Shown here: positions 27,171 to 36,331 of the stretch, one piece after another
How the letters are laid out: every line of letters begins with the position of its first letter
Position numbering within the stretch: the stretch's first letter is position 1
From: JANQIO01 sp965229625
Lineage (GTDB): Bacteria > Pseudomonadota > Gammaproteobacteria > Pseudomonadales > Halieaceae
Reading direction: 5' to 3'
DNA length: 64,000 bases
NCBI GenBank assembly: GCA_965229625.1
Contig: CBDDJJ010000002.1
Location: forward strand, 248,001 to 312,000
The notes under the pieces: model-generated
The model's input: the letters and a program-made list of their open reading frames with translations, nothing else
Database searches by the model: none
What the model was told of the DNA's origin: nothing
Program-made: the position numbers and the translations under genes

Positions 27171-27749
27171 CTAGTCGTCTGAAGCCCCGGAACCCCAGCG
27201 CCGGTAGAGCTGGTGCTCCAGCTCAAACTGGTCAAACACCCGGCCCACCGTGTGATCGACGATGTCCTCGATGGTTTCCGGGTCGTGGTAGAAAGCCGGC
27301 ACCGGCGGCAGGATGATTGCCCCTGCCTCCGCGGCCTGGACCTGCAGGCGCAGGTGGCCCAGGTGCAACGGCGTTTCGCGCACAACCAGCACCAGCCGGC
27401 GGCTTTCCTTTAGCACCACATCGGCGGCCCGCACGATCAGGTTGTCGGCGTAGCTGTTGGCAATCCCGGACAGGGTCTTGATGCTGCAGGGCATGACCAT
27501 CATGCCGGCGGTCTTGAAGGAGCCGGAGGCGATGCTGGCGGCCAGGTTGTTGTCACTGTGGCAGACATCTGCCAGTGCCTTGACCTCGTCGGCAGAGTAG
27601 CGGGTTTCCACCGCCAGGTTGGTAACGGCGCCGTCCGACAGGATCAGGTGGCTTTCCACGCCCTCCATGGCGCGCAGCGCCTCCAGCGCCCGAACACCAT
27701 AGATGACACCCGAGGCGCCGGTAATTCCCACAATTATCTTCTGGCTCAT
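27171..27749 (-). CDS. ubiX: Flavin prenyltransferase UbiX
   Basis: UbiX (192 residues) joins a dimethylallyl group to FMN to make the prenylated-FMN cofactor of UbiD decarboxylases, used in ubiquinone synthesis. VGITGASGVIYGVRALEAL is the N-terminal FMN-binding signature; MMVMPCSIKTLSGIANSYADNL and VVRETPLHLGHL are conserved active-site segments. No ubiD is in the window, which is usual for this gene. It is separated by 88 nt from oadB upstream. Confidence 0.95.
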   Translation of the reverse strand: MSQKIIVGITGASGVIYGVRALEALRAMEGVESHLILSDGAVTNLAVETRYSADEVKALADVCHSDNNLAASIASGSFKTAGMMVMPCSIKTLSGIANSYADNLIVRAADVVLKESRRLVLVVRETPLHLGHLRLQVQAAEAGAIILPPVPAFYHDPETIEDIVDHTVGRVFDQFELEHQLYRRWGSGASDD

Positions 27750-27837
27750 CGGCTCTCCCTCGTTCCACCACCCGCAAAGGCTGGCAGTGTATCGACCTGA
27801 AGCTGGGCGGCCAAAGTGGCCGCGGCTCTCACCGCAG

Positions 27838-29142
27838 TCATTTGCCGACCAACGCGATCATGACACCGGCGGCCACCGCTGAACCGATCACACCGGCGAC
27901 GTTGGGTCCCATGGCATGCATCAACAGGAAGTTCTGCGGATTGGCCTCCAGGCCCAGCTTGTTGGATACCCGCGCCGCCATCGGTACGGCAGACACCCCG
28001 GCAGAGCCGATCAGCGGGTTGATGGGTGTTGAGCCCATGCGATTCATGAGCTTGGCGATCAGCACACCGGAGGCAGTGCCAATACCGAAGGCGACGACGC
28101 CAAGGCCGAGAATGCCGAGGGTATTGAGATCCAGGAACTTGTCGGCCACCAGTTTCGAACCGACGGACAGCCCCAGGAAAATCGTGGTGACGTTGATAAG
28201 CGCATTCTTGGCGGTATCGCTCAGGCGGTCGACAACGCCACACTCGCTCATCAGGTTGCCCAGGCAGAACATTCCCAGCAGTGGTGCCGCATCGGGTAGC
28301 AGCAAGGCCACCAGTACCAGCAACAAGAGCGGGAAGAGTATCTTCTCGGTGCGCCCCACCGGCCGCAGCTGCACCATCTCGATTCTGCGCTCTTCCTCGC
28401 TGGTAAGCGCTTTCATGATCGGCGGCTGGATCAGTGGCACCAGTGCCATGTAGGAATAGGCAGCAACCGCGATCGGCCCCAGCAGATCGGGGGCCAGGAT
28501 ACTCGACACATAGATCGCCGTGGGACCATCGGCGCCGCCGATGATACCGATCGCCGCCGCATCGGCCAGGCTGTAATCCATCAGGCCGATATGGGTCAGG
28601 CCCACTGCCCCCAGCACGGTAGCGAAGATACCGAACTGGGCGGCGGCGCCCAGGAACAAGGTACGGGGGTTGGCCAGCAGCGGCCCGAAGTCGGTCATCG
28701 CCCCCACGCCCATAAAAATAACCAGCGGCGCCACGCCGCTGGCGATCGCCACCGTGTAAAAGGTGTAGAGCATGCCATCGGTATAGCCCGCTGCCGCCAC
28801 CAGTTGTTGTACCGCCACCTGGGTGGCGGGGGCCGCGGTTTTCATCGCGTCGAGCAGGGCCCTGGCCGGCGCTCCAGCCTCGGCGCCCAGGGTCTGCAGC
28901 AACTGAGCCACCAGTGCCGGGTCGCCATCGACGAGGGCGCGCTCCAGGGCCGGCAGCGCCAGGCCCGCGGCGGGAATATTGGCGAGGATGCCGCCGAAAC
29001 CGATGGGCACCAGCAGCAAGGGCTCGAAGTTCCTGACAATCGCCAGGTACAGCAGCGCAAAACCGACCAGGATCATGACCAACTGCCCGGGCTGCAGGTG
29101 CGCCAGGCCGGACGATGACCATAGGCTGTAGAGGTTTTCCAC
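27838..29142 (-). CDS. oadB: Oxaloacetate decarboxylase (Na+ pump) beta subunit
   Basis: OadB (434 residues) is the integral-membrane subunit that decarboxylates carboxybiotin and exports sodium ions. It is hydrophobic throughout, with family motifs GALGTADFGPLLANP-like (here GVGAMTDFGPLLANP), IGIIGGADGPTAIYVS and FLGLSVGSKLVADKFL. It starts with GTG at 29142, 7 nt after oadA. The N-terminus carries an additional segment of about 60 residues (28-90) rich in Ala/Leu that is typical of the long gammaproteobacterial OadB. Confidence 0.95.
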   Translation of the reverse strand: MENLYSLWSSSGLAHLQPGQLVMILVGFALLYLAIVRNFEPLLLVPIGFGGILANIPAAGLALPALERALVDGDPALVAQLLQTLGAEAGAPARALLDAMKTAAPATQVAVQQLVAAAGYTDGMLYTFYTVAIASGVAPLVIFMGVGAMTDFGPLLANPRTLFLGAAAQFGIFATVLGAVGLTHIGLMDYSLADAAAIGIIGGADGPTAIYVSSILAPDLLGPIAVAAYSYMALVPLIQPPIMKALTSEEERRIEMVQLRPVGRTEKILFPLLLLVLVALLLPDAAPLLGMFCLGNLMSECGVVDRLSDTAKNALINVTTIFLGLSVGSKLVADKFLDLNTLGILGLGVVAFGIGTASGVLIAKLMNRMGSTPINPLIGSAGVSAVPMAARVSNKLGLEANPQNFLLMHAMGPNVAGVIGSAVAAGVMIALVGK

Positions 29143-29149
29143 GGCCTGC

Positions 29150-30943
29150 TCAGCCCAGGGTCAGCAGGGTATCGCCCACGGCGACCTTGTCGCCCTCCGC
29201 GACCTGCACTTTACCCACGGTGCCGGCGAGCGGAGCCCGCACCTCGGTTTCCATCTTCATCGCCTCGAGGATGACGATGACGTCGCCCTCATTGACGTGA
29301 TCCCCGGGTTTCACCGTGACCTTGAAGATATTGCCTGCCAGGGGAGCCGGCACCGGCTGACCGGCGGCAGGTGCCAGGGCGGGTGCAGCAGCCGGCGCCG
29401 GTGTCGGCGCTGCCGCAACGTGCTCGATCTCGCCGCCCTCGGCCACTTCCACCACATAGGGGCGGCCGTCCACGGTGACCGTGTAAACCGCGGCACCGCC
29501 TGCGGCGACCGGCGCTGGCTCCGGTGCTGGCGCCGGCGCCGGTGGCTCGGTACCCGGTGCGGGCTCGAAAGCGTCGGGGTTGCCGCGGTTTTCCAGGAAC
29601 TTGAGGCCAATCTGTGGGAACAGCGCGTAGGTCAGCACATCGTCGATCTTGTTGTCGCCCGCGGCCAGGGCGATGCCCTTGTCGCCGGCCAGGGTGTCCA
29701 GTTCCGCCGTGAGTTTGTCCAGTTCGGGCTCCAGCAGGTCCGCCGGACGGCAGGTAATGGGCTCGGCGCCCTCCAGCACCCGCGCCTGCAGCTCGGCATT
29801 CACCGCCGCCGGTGTGGCGCCGTACTCGCCTTTGAGCACGCCGGCGGTCTCGCGGGAGATCGACTTGAAGCGTTCCCCGGTGAGTACATTGATCACGGCC
29901 TGGGTGCCGACGATCTGCGAGGTCGGTGTGACCAGCGGTATGTAACCCAGGTCTTCGCGCACCCGCGGAATTTCCTCGAGCACTTCATCCAGCTTGTCGG
30001 TGGCGCCCTGCTCGCGCAGCTGGTTCTCCATGTTGGTGAGCATGCCGCCAGGCACCTGGGCTACCAGGATGCGGCTGTCGACACCGCGCAGGGCGCCCTC
30101 GAACTTCGCATACTTCTTGCGCACCACCCGGAAGTAGGCGGCAATCTCTTCCAGCAGCCCGATATCGAGGCCGGTGTCGCGGTCGGTCCCTTCGAGGATG
30201 GCCACCACGGTTTCGGTGGGTGAATGGCCATAGGTCATGGACATGGATGAAATGGACGTATCGACATTGTCGATGCCCGCCTCTACACACTTCACGATGG
30301 TCGAGGTAGACAGCCCGGTGGTGGCATGACACTGCATGTGAATCGGGATATCACAGGACTGCTTGAGGCGAGTCACCAGTTCGTAACCGTCGTAGGGGCG
30401 CAGCAGGCCTGCCATGTCCTTGATGGCAATGGAGTCCGCGCCCATGTCCTCGATGCGCTTGCCCTGCTCTACCCAGGTGTCGATGGTATGCACCGGGCTT
30501 AGCGTATAGGCGATGGTGCCCTGGGCGTGCTTGCCGACCTGCTTCACCGCGGCCAGCGCGCGTTCGATGTTGCGCATGTCGTTCATGGCGTCGAAAACAC
30601 GGAACACGTCCACGCCATTGACGGCGGCGCGTTCGACAAACTTGTCGACCACGTCGTCGGCATAGTGCCGGTAGCCGAGAATATTCTGGCCGCGGAACAG
30701 CATCTGCTGCTGCGTGTTGGGCATGGCTTTCTTCAACTCGCGGATGCGCTCCCAGGGATCTTCACCCAGGTAGCGGATACAGGCGTCGAAGGTCGCCCCA
30801 CCCCAGGACTCCAGCGACCAGAATCCCACCTTGTCGAGTTTCTCGGCGATCGGCAGCATGTCTTCCAGGCGCACGCGGGTAGCCAACAGTGACTGCGACG
30901 CGTCACGCAGGACCACGTCGGTAATGCCCAGTTTCTGGCTCAT
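29150..30943 (-). CDS. oadA: Oxaloacetate decarboxylase alpha subunit
   Basis: OadA (597 residues) transfers the C4 carboxyl of oxaloacetate to biotin. It has a carboxyltransferase barrel (TDVVLRDASQSLLATR near the N-terminus; DSIAIKDMAGLL; HCHATTG-like QCHATTGLS), a conserved central domain, a Pro/Ala-rich linker (about residues 455-520) and a C-terminal biotinyl domain with the target lysine in EAMKMETE (Lys563). The oadG stop overlaps its ATG by 4 nt. Confidence 0.96.
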   Translation of the reverse strand: MSQKLGITDVVLRDASQSLLATRVRLEDMLPIAEKLDKVGFWSLESWGGATFDACIRYLGEDPWERIRELKKAMPNTQQQMLFRGQNILGYRHYADDVVDKFVERAAVNGVDVFRVFDAMNDMRNIERALAAVKQVGKHAQGTIAYTLSPVHTIDTWVEQGKRIEDMGADSIAIKDMAGLLRPYDGYELVTRLKQSCDIPIHMQCHATTGLSTSTIVKCVEAGIDNVDTSISSMSMTYGHSPTETVVAILEGTDRDTGLDIGLLEEIAAYFRVVRKKYAKFEGALRGVDSRILVAQVPGGMLTNMENQLREQGATDKLDEVLEEIPRVREDLGYIPLVTPTSQIVGTQAVINVLTGERFKSISRETAGVLKGEYGATPAAVNAELQARVLEGAEPITCRPADLLEPELDKLTAELDTLAGDKGIALAAGDNKIDDVLTYALFPQIGLKFLENRGNPDAFEPAPGTEPPAPAPAPEPAPVAAGGAAVYTVTVDGRPYVVEVAEGGEIEHVAAAPTPAPAAAPALAPAAGQPVPAPLAGNIFKVTVKPGDHVNEGDVIVILEAMKMETEVRAPLAGTVGKVQVAEGDKVAVGDTLLTLG

Positions 30944-31218
30944 GAATTCTGTTCCTGTTTCGATTGCAAGGTGCGGTCCTGTAGGCGGCCTTCCTGGCGA
31001 TAGCGATGAACGGCGGCGGTGATCACCGCCATGACGGCAGCGTCAGGCTCGGCCGCCGGGGTGACAGGCTCGGGCGGTGCCGGCGGTGCTGGAAAGACCC
31101 TGCCAACGAAGGCGGACATGCCGGTGGTCACGAACACCAGCAGGGTCAGGAACACGACCACTGTTCCCATACCGAACAGCGTGAGTTCCAAACCCTGTGA
31201 AATCAGGTCCTTTTCCAT
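30940..31218 (-). CDS. oadG: Oxaloacetate decarboxylase gamma subunit
   Basis: OadG (92 residues) assembles the pump and anchors the alpha subunit. One N-terminal membrane helix (LTLFGMGTVVVFLTLLVFVT, about residues 12-31) is followed by a proline-rich linker and a soluble tail, the usual architecture. The gene order oadG-oadA-oadB is canonical. The upstream acetolactate-synthase-like gene ends 102 nt away on the same strand. Confidence 0.92.
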   Translation of the reverse strand: MEKDLISQGLELTLFGMGTVVVFLTLLVFVTTGMSAFVGRVFPAPPAPPEPVTPAAEPDAAVMAVITAAVHRYRQEGRLQDRTLQSKQEQNS

Positions 31219-31320
31219 TCCCTGCCTGCATCAAGCCGCTGAATCTGCGACCCGCAGTAAAGCGGCAGCACCGCGGGCCTGTGAATACCGGTTACTGAGT
31301 ATAAACCCTGCCATGCCCCA

Positions 31321-32886
31321 TCAGGACCAGGCGGTGGGAATCACTGCATCGAGCAGTATCGGTCCGCGCTGGGCCATGGCGGCCTCGAAGCGCTCGTTGA
31401 ATTCATCCGCGGTCGTGACCTGCCAGGCGGGCACACCCATGCCACGGGCCATGGCGGCAAAATCCATGTCCGGCTTGCCCACGTCCAGCATGCTGGCGGC
31501 CTTCGGTCCCGGCACTCCACCGCGGGCGCCGGTGCGCGTGAATTCGAGTTCCAGGATGGAGTACTTGCGGTTGTTGAAGATGACTACGGCGATATCGAGA
31601 TGCTCCCGCGCCATAGTCCACAGGGCGGAGATGGTATACATCGCCGAGCCGTCGCCCTCCAGGCAGATCACCTTGCGGTCAGGGCAGGCCAGCGCCGCGC
31701 CAACGGCATTGGGCAGGCCAAAGCCGATGCTGCCGCCGGTCTGGTTCAACCAGTCGTGGGGGCGCGCGGTTTCCGAGTAGACGGTACAGGGAATGCCGCT
31801 GGTGATTCCCTCGTCCACCACCACGGCATTCTCGGGCATGAAACGGGCAAAGGCGGCGCCTACCGCATTGACGTCCAGGTCAGCACCAGTGACCAGGTCA
31901 GGCAGGTTCAGCGCATGGCACTCAGGCTCAACTTCGCTCTCGCCCACCGCAGCCAGCAGCGCCTCCAGGCAACCCGTGAAATCGTCACCGGGCAGTGCCA
32001 GTTGAAGTTCCTCACAGCCCTCGGGTGCAATCACGCTGGGCAGGTTGGGGTAGGCAAAGAAGGACACCGGCGACTTGCAGCCCAACAGGATCAGTTGCTC
32101 CACGTCCTTTATATGGTCCAGCGCAAGTTCCGCCAGGTAGGGCAGGCGCTCGATCTTGGCGCGGCCGGCACCGCGGGCAATGCGCGGCGGGAAGGTATCG
32201 GTGCCCACCCGGGCGCCGGTCGCCTGCTTGAGCTTGCCCAGCAGTTCGGAATGCTCGGCGGTTATTTCGCTACCGCCCATCATGATCATGGTATTGCGGC
32301 CATTGCCGAGCCACTCCACGGCCCTGGCAATATCTTCCGCCGGCACGGGCCGCGGCGGCGCCGTGGGTGCTGCCTGCGCCGCGCCATTCGGGTTATCGCT
32401 CCAGGACACGTCCGCCGGCAGCACCAGGGTGGCGATGCGATGCCGGCCCGCCGCTTCCACTGCGCGGGCGCCGTCCTCGGCAATGCTGTCGGGCGTTGCG
32501 GCGGTATGTACCCAGTGCGACACCGGCCCGGCGATCCCCTCGATGTCAGACGTGAGAGGTGCGTCATACTGCAGGTGATAGGTGGCGTGGTCGCCGATGA
32601 TGTTCACCATGGGCTGGTTGCCCTTTTTGGCGTTGTGCACATTGGCCAGCGCGTTGCCCAGGCCTGGCCCGAGGTGCAGCAGGGTCGAGGCGGGCTTGCG
32701 CGCCATCCGCGCGTAACCGTCAGCGGCGCCGCTGACCACACCCTCGAACAGGCACAACACACAGCGCATCCCTTCGACTTCGTCGAGGGCTGCCACAAAG
32801 TGCATCTCCGACGTGCCGGGGTTGGTGAAACAGATATCCACGTCGCTGTCGACGAGGGTCTTGATCAGGCTTTCCGCACCATTCAT
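31321..32886 (-). CDS. Acetolactate-synthase-like ThDP-dependent enzyme
   Basis: Thiamine-diphosphate enzyme of 521 residues with the acetolactate synthase / benzoylformate decarboxylase fold. FEGVVSGAADGYARMA carries the catalytic glutamate; GDGSAMYTISALWTMA...NNRKYSIL is the ThDP/Mg2+ motif; GSIGFGLPNAVGAALA precedes it. It belongs to the group often annotated acetolactate synthase large subunit, without a regulatory subunit nearby, so the reaction is not certain; a decarboxylase of a 2-oxo acid is equally possible. The frame is open back to 33171, but ATG 32886 matches the family start (AESLIKTLVDSDVDICF) with GAGAGG 13 nt upstream. Confidence 0.82.
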   Translation of the reverse strand: MNGAESLIKTLVDSDVDICFTNPGTSEMHFVAALDEVEGMRCVLCLFEGVVSGAADGYARMARKPASTLLHLGPGLGNALANVHNAKKGNQPMVNIIGDHATYHLQYDAPLTSDIEGIAGPVSHWVHTAATPDSIAEDGARAVEAAGRHRIATLVLPADVSWSDNPNGAAQAAPTAPPRPVPAEDIARAVEWLGNGRNTMIMMGGSEITAEHSELLGKLKQATGARVGTDTFPPRIARGAGRAKIERLPYLAELALDHIKDVEQLILLGCKSPVSFFAYPNLPSVIAPEGCEELQLALPGDDFTGCLEALLAAVGESEVEPECHALNLPDLVTGADLDVNAVGAAFARFMPENAVVVDEGITSGIPCTVYSETARPHDWLNQTGGSIGFGLPNAVGAALACPDRKVICLEGDGSAMYTISALWTMAREHLDIAVVIFNNRKYSILELEFTRTGARGGVPGPKAASMLDVGKPDMDFAAMARGMGVPAWQVTTADEFNERFEAAMAQRGPILLDAVIPTAWS

Positions 32887-32923
32887 GGCAGTGTCTGTTC
32901 CTCTCTTAATAAGCGGGGCTTTG

Positions 32924-34627
32924 TCAGGGCGCGCGCGCCGCGCTGCTGGCATCACGCGTTGCCTTGAACTCGGTGCCCTCGTTCCAGTTGGGCCAGTCAC
33001 GACCCGCGGCCAGTTCGGCGGCGATGTCGTAAAACAGCACCACGTTGTCGGCGGCACCGCTGAGATCCCAGTCTGGCGAGTACTCGTCGCTGGGCTTGTG
33101 ATAGTCGTTGGCAACATAGTTGTCCAGCTGTTGCTGCCCCCAGTCGCTGCCGTGGGCGAGGCTGTCCACACCGCGCGTCAGGTACAGGGCCGGCACACCG
33201 TACAGCGCAAAGTTGAAGTGGTCGGAGCGATAGTAGTAGCCCTTCTCGGGGTTGGGCTCCTGCACCAGTACTCGGCCCTGCCGGTCGGCCGCTACCGCCA
33301 GTAGGTTTTCAAGCTCGCTGTTGCCGAAGCCCACCACCGCCACGTCGCGGGTACGCCCGTCGACGCCACCATAGATATTGTCCATGTTGAGGTTGGCCAC
33401 CGTGGTCTCCAGTGAGTGCGGAGGGTTCTTCACGTACCACTCCGCGCCGAGCAGTCCAGCCTCCTCCGCCGTCACCGCCAGGAACAGCAGCGAACGCGGT
33501 GCGCTGCCCGCCTGCTGGTGCAGCTTCGCCAGGGCCAGCAGCGCCGCCACGCCGGAGGCATTGTCACTGGCGCCGTTGTATATCTGGTCGCCTTCGCCGT
33601 CCTTGGTACCGAGGTGATCCCAGTGGGCGCTGTAGACGATGTGCTCGTCGGGGAACTCGGACCCCGGCAGGCGCGCCATCACATTGCGGCTCCGGGTGCT
33701 GCTGAGCGTATTGGACAGCGTCGTGGAGAGCTTGAGGTCGCCGAGCGGCAGCGCCTGGAAGCCCGGTGCCGCCGCCACGGCCTGCAGGGCATCAAAGTCC
33801 TGCCCGGCTGCGGCGAACAGTTCCCGGGCAACCGACTCGGTCATCCAGGCCTGCGCGGCCACCCGGTCCAGGTTCTGGTTGTCGGCGGTCAAACCGATCT
33901 GTGGCCCGGACCAACTGTTGCGCACCACGTCCCAGCCGTAGGCCGCCGGCGCCGTCTGGTGCACGATGATCGCCGCGGCGGCGCCCCGCCGCGCGGCCTC
34001 CTCGTACTTGTAGGTCCAGCGGCCGTAGTAGGTCATGGTGTTGCCGTTGAACAGCGCCGGATCCTGGGTCGCGTAACCCGGGTCGTTGATGAGGACGACT
34101 ACCGTCTTGCCGGTGACATCGAGATCGCCATAGTCGTCCCAGCCGCGCTCCGGCGCGGTGATACCGTAGCCGACAAACACCAGTTCCGAGTCGGCGATCG
34201 ACAGCTGCTCAACCTGGCGCTCGGTAAACACCACCATTTCATCGGCGTAAGCCAGGTCGCGTGTGAAGTCAGCGCCGCGAACGGACAACACGGCGGCGGG
34301 GTCCGTCGTCACGGAGGTGATTGGCACGTCCTGTACCCAGCTATCACCGTTGCCGGGCTCCAGGCCCAGGGCCTCGAACTGCTCTACCAGGTAGGCCACG
34401 GTCATCTCTTCACCGGGGGTCCCCGGCGCGCGACCGCCGAAGGCGTCTGAACCCAGTACCTCGGTATGCGTGTGCAGGTCCGCTTCCACCTGGCTGCGCT
34501 GCGCATCGAGCACATTGGCCGGCGCCGCCGTCTCGGCAGGCGGCGGTTCGTCACGGGAGCAGGCGGAACAGAGTGTAAGCGCAGCCAGCAGCGTTGCCAG
34601 GCCGGCCCGCGGGAACGGGAAGTGCAT
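32924..34627 (-). CDS. M28 family metallopeptidase, lipoprotein
   Basis: Zinc aminopeptidase of the M28 family (567 residues), with a lipoprotein signal peptide (lipobox LCSAC, Cys23). A PA domain (about residues 140-270) is inserted before the catalytic domain. Catalytic motifs are SAHWDHLG, GASDNASGV, AVTAEEAGLLG, NMDNIYG and YRSDHFNF, which together supply the two-zinc site. It would trim extracellular or periplasmic peptides, consistent with the divergent POT peptide transporter 113 nt away. Confidence 0.93.
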   Translation of the reverse strand: MHFPFPRAGLATLLAALTLCSACSRDEPPPAETAAPANVLDAQRSQVEADLHTHTEVLGSDAFGGRAPGTPGEEMTVAYLVEQFEALGLEPGNGDSWVQDVPITSVTTDPAAVLSVRGADFTRDLAYADEMVVFTERQVEQLSIADSELVFVGYGITAPERGWDDYGDLDVTGKTVVVLINDPGYATQDPALFNGNTMTYYGRWTYKYEEAARRGAAAAIIVHQTAPAAYGWDVVRNSWSGPQIGLTADNQNLDRVAAQAWMTESVARELFAAAGQDFDALQAVAAAPGFQALPLGDLKLSTTLSNTLSSTRSRNVMARLPGSEFPDEHIVYSAHWDHLGTKDGEGDQIYNGASDNASGVAALLALAKLHQQAGSAPRSLLFLAVTAEEAGLLGAEWYVKNPPHSLETTVANLNMDNIYGGVDGRTRDVAVVGFGNSELENLLAVAADRQGRVLVQEPNPEKGYYYRSDHFNFALYGVPALYLTRGVDSLAHGSDWGQQQLDNYVANDYHKPSDEYSPDWDLSGAADNVVLFYDIAAELAAGRDWPNWNEGTEFKATRDASSAARAP

Positions 34628-34655
34628 GGAAATTACCTGTTATCGTGGTGCCGCG

Positions 34656-34664
34656 ATTCTAGCA
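34656..34664 (-). promoter_or_regulatory. Extended -10 for the M28 peptidase gene
   Basis: On the minus strand TGCTAGAAT (TGn plus TAGAAT) lies 28-36 nt before the ATG at 34627. No strong -35 is seen, as is common with extended -10 promoters. Confidence 0.4.
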
Positions 34665-34702
34665 CTCCCGGAAAATTACGCGCCACGACCCGCCGCCATC
34701 CG

Positions 34703-34708
34703 TATAAT
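34703..34708 (+). promoter_or_regulatory. -10 box for the POT transporter gene
   Basis: TATAAT lies 32 nt before the ATG at 34741 in the divergent intergenic region. The expected -35 position (GC-rich) does not match consensus, so activation by a regulator is possible. Confidence 0.45.
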
Positions 34709-34740
34709 GCGGCGACAACAATAATTCCCGGACCAGTTTC

Positions 34741-36294
34741 ATGAGCGAAATTGCGATTACTTCCGCTGGCGATGCGGCGGATGAATTCCTGGGCCACCCG
34801 CGTGGCCTCTATGTGTGCTTTGCCACGGAGATGTGGGAGCGCTTTTCCTTCTACGGCATGAAGTACCTGCTGTTGCTGTACCTCACCAAGTACCACCTGT
34901 TCACCGACAGCATGGGCCTCGACGTGTTGGGTGGCTACGCCGCACTGGTTTATGCCATGCCGGTGATCGGCGGGCTGCTGGCAGACCGTTACCTGGGCAT
35001 GCGCAAGGCGGTGGTATTCGGCGGGCTTTGCCTGGTGGCGGGCCACCTGGGAATGGCCTTTGAGGGACAGGCCGCGAGCATGGTGCAGGGCGAAGTGGTG
35101 CGCGATGACCTTGCCCTGCAGGTGTTCTACTTCTCACTGGCGCTTATCGTGGTGGGCGTCGGTTTTCTGAAACCAAACATCTCCACCATCGTCGGCCAGC
35201 TCTACGGCGAAGATGACCCGCGCCGGGACTCGGGATTCACGATCTTCTATATGGGCATCAACATTGGCTCCTTTACCGCTACCCTGCTGTGTGGCTACCT
35301 CGGCGAGACTTACGGTTGGGCCTTCGGCTTCGGCGCCGCCGGCATCGGCATGCTGTTTGGCCTGGTGACCTTCCTGCGCGGCCAGAAATACCTGCACGGC
35401 CACGCCGAACCCCACGAACCGGAACTGCTCAAGCAACCGGGCCTCGGCCCGATCAACAAGGAAATCACCATCTACCTCAGCGCCTTCGTCGCGGTGTTCG
35501 CCGTCTGGCAGATGCTGCAGTTCCACGCCGTGGTGGAATTCACGCTCAATGCGCTGGCCCTGGCGGTACTGGCCGGCCTGGGCTGGTTCCTCACCCAGCG
35601 CTGCAACAAGGTGGAGCGCGAGCGCATGTTCGTACTGATCGTGCTGACCATGTCCACCGTGGTGTTCTGGGCGCTGTTCGAGCAGAGCGCCGCGTCCATG
35701 ACGCTCTATGCCGACCGGGTACTGGACCGCAACCTGCTGGGCGTGGAACTGACCGCTGCCCAATTCGGTTCCATGAACGCCTTCTTCATTTTCACCCTGG
35801 CACCGGTATTCGCCTGGCTGTGGACCACCCTGGCACGGCACAACCTCGAGCCGACGACCCCGGTGAAGTTCGCCCTCGGCATTGCCCAGGCGGGCCTTGG
35901 CTTCGGTGCCCTGGTGCTGGGCGCCACCATGCCCGATGAGAGTGGCCGTGTGGCCGCCATCTGGCTGGTACTGGCCTACATGCTGCACACCACCGGCGAG
36001 CTGTGCCTGTCACCCGTCGGGCTATCGGCGGTGACCAAGTTGGCGGTGCCCAGCGTGGTCGGCGTGATGATGGGTGCCTGGTTCCTGGCCACCGCCTATT
36101 CGGAGTTCGTGGCCGCGCAGATCGCCAAGCTGGCCGCCGTGCCGACCGAGAACGGTGCGATTGCCGATGTATCCACGGCGCTGGCGAGCTACACGGCGCT
36201 GTTCCAGGACCTGATGTGGGTCGGCCTGGCTGTGGGCGGCGTGGTCCTGCTGCTGTCACCGGTGCTCAAAAAGCTCATGCACGGTGTTCACTGA
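34741..36294 (+). CDS. POT family proton-dependent oligopeptide transporter
   Basis: Inner-membrane di-/tripeptide:proton symporter of the POT/PTR family (517 residues, about 14 helices). The helix-1 motif EMWERFSFYGM matches the ExxERFxYY proton-coupling signature with Phe at one Tyr position. FTIFYMGINIGSF is the PTR2 signature in the fifth helix region. The divergent M28 peptidase suggests joint peptide scavenging. Confidence 0.93.
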   Translation: MSEIAITSAGDAADEFLGHPRGLYVCFATEMWERFSFYGMKYLLLLYLTKYHLFTDSMGLDVLGGYAALVYAMPVIGGLLADRYLGMRKAVVFGGLCLVAGHLGMAFEGQAASMVQGEVVRDDLALQVFYFSLALIVVGVGFLKPNISTIVGQLYGEDDPRRDSGFTIFYMGINIGSFTATLLCGYLGETYGWAFGFGAAGIGMLFGLVTFLRGQKYLHGHAEPHEPELLKQPGLGPINKEITIYLSAFVAVFAVWQMLQFHAVVEFTLNALALAVLAGLGWFLTQRCNKVERERMFVLIVLTMSTVVFWALFEQSAASMTLYADRVLDRNLLGVELTAAQFGSMNAFFIFTLAPVFAWLWTTLARHNLEPTTPVKFALGIAQAGLGFGALVLGATMPDESGRVAAIWLVLAYMLHTTGELCLSPVGLSAVTKLAVPSVVGVMMGAWFLATAYSEFVAAQIAKLAAVPTENGAIADVSTALASYTALFQDLMWVGLAVGGVVLLLSPVLKKLMHGVH

Positions 36295-36331
36295 ACGCAC
36301 CCGAATCAGGTAACCGCAGCGGAATCACACC

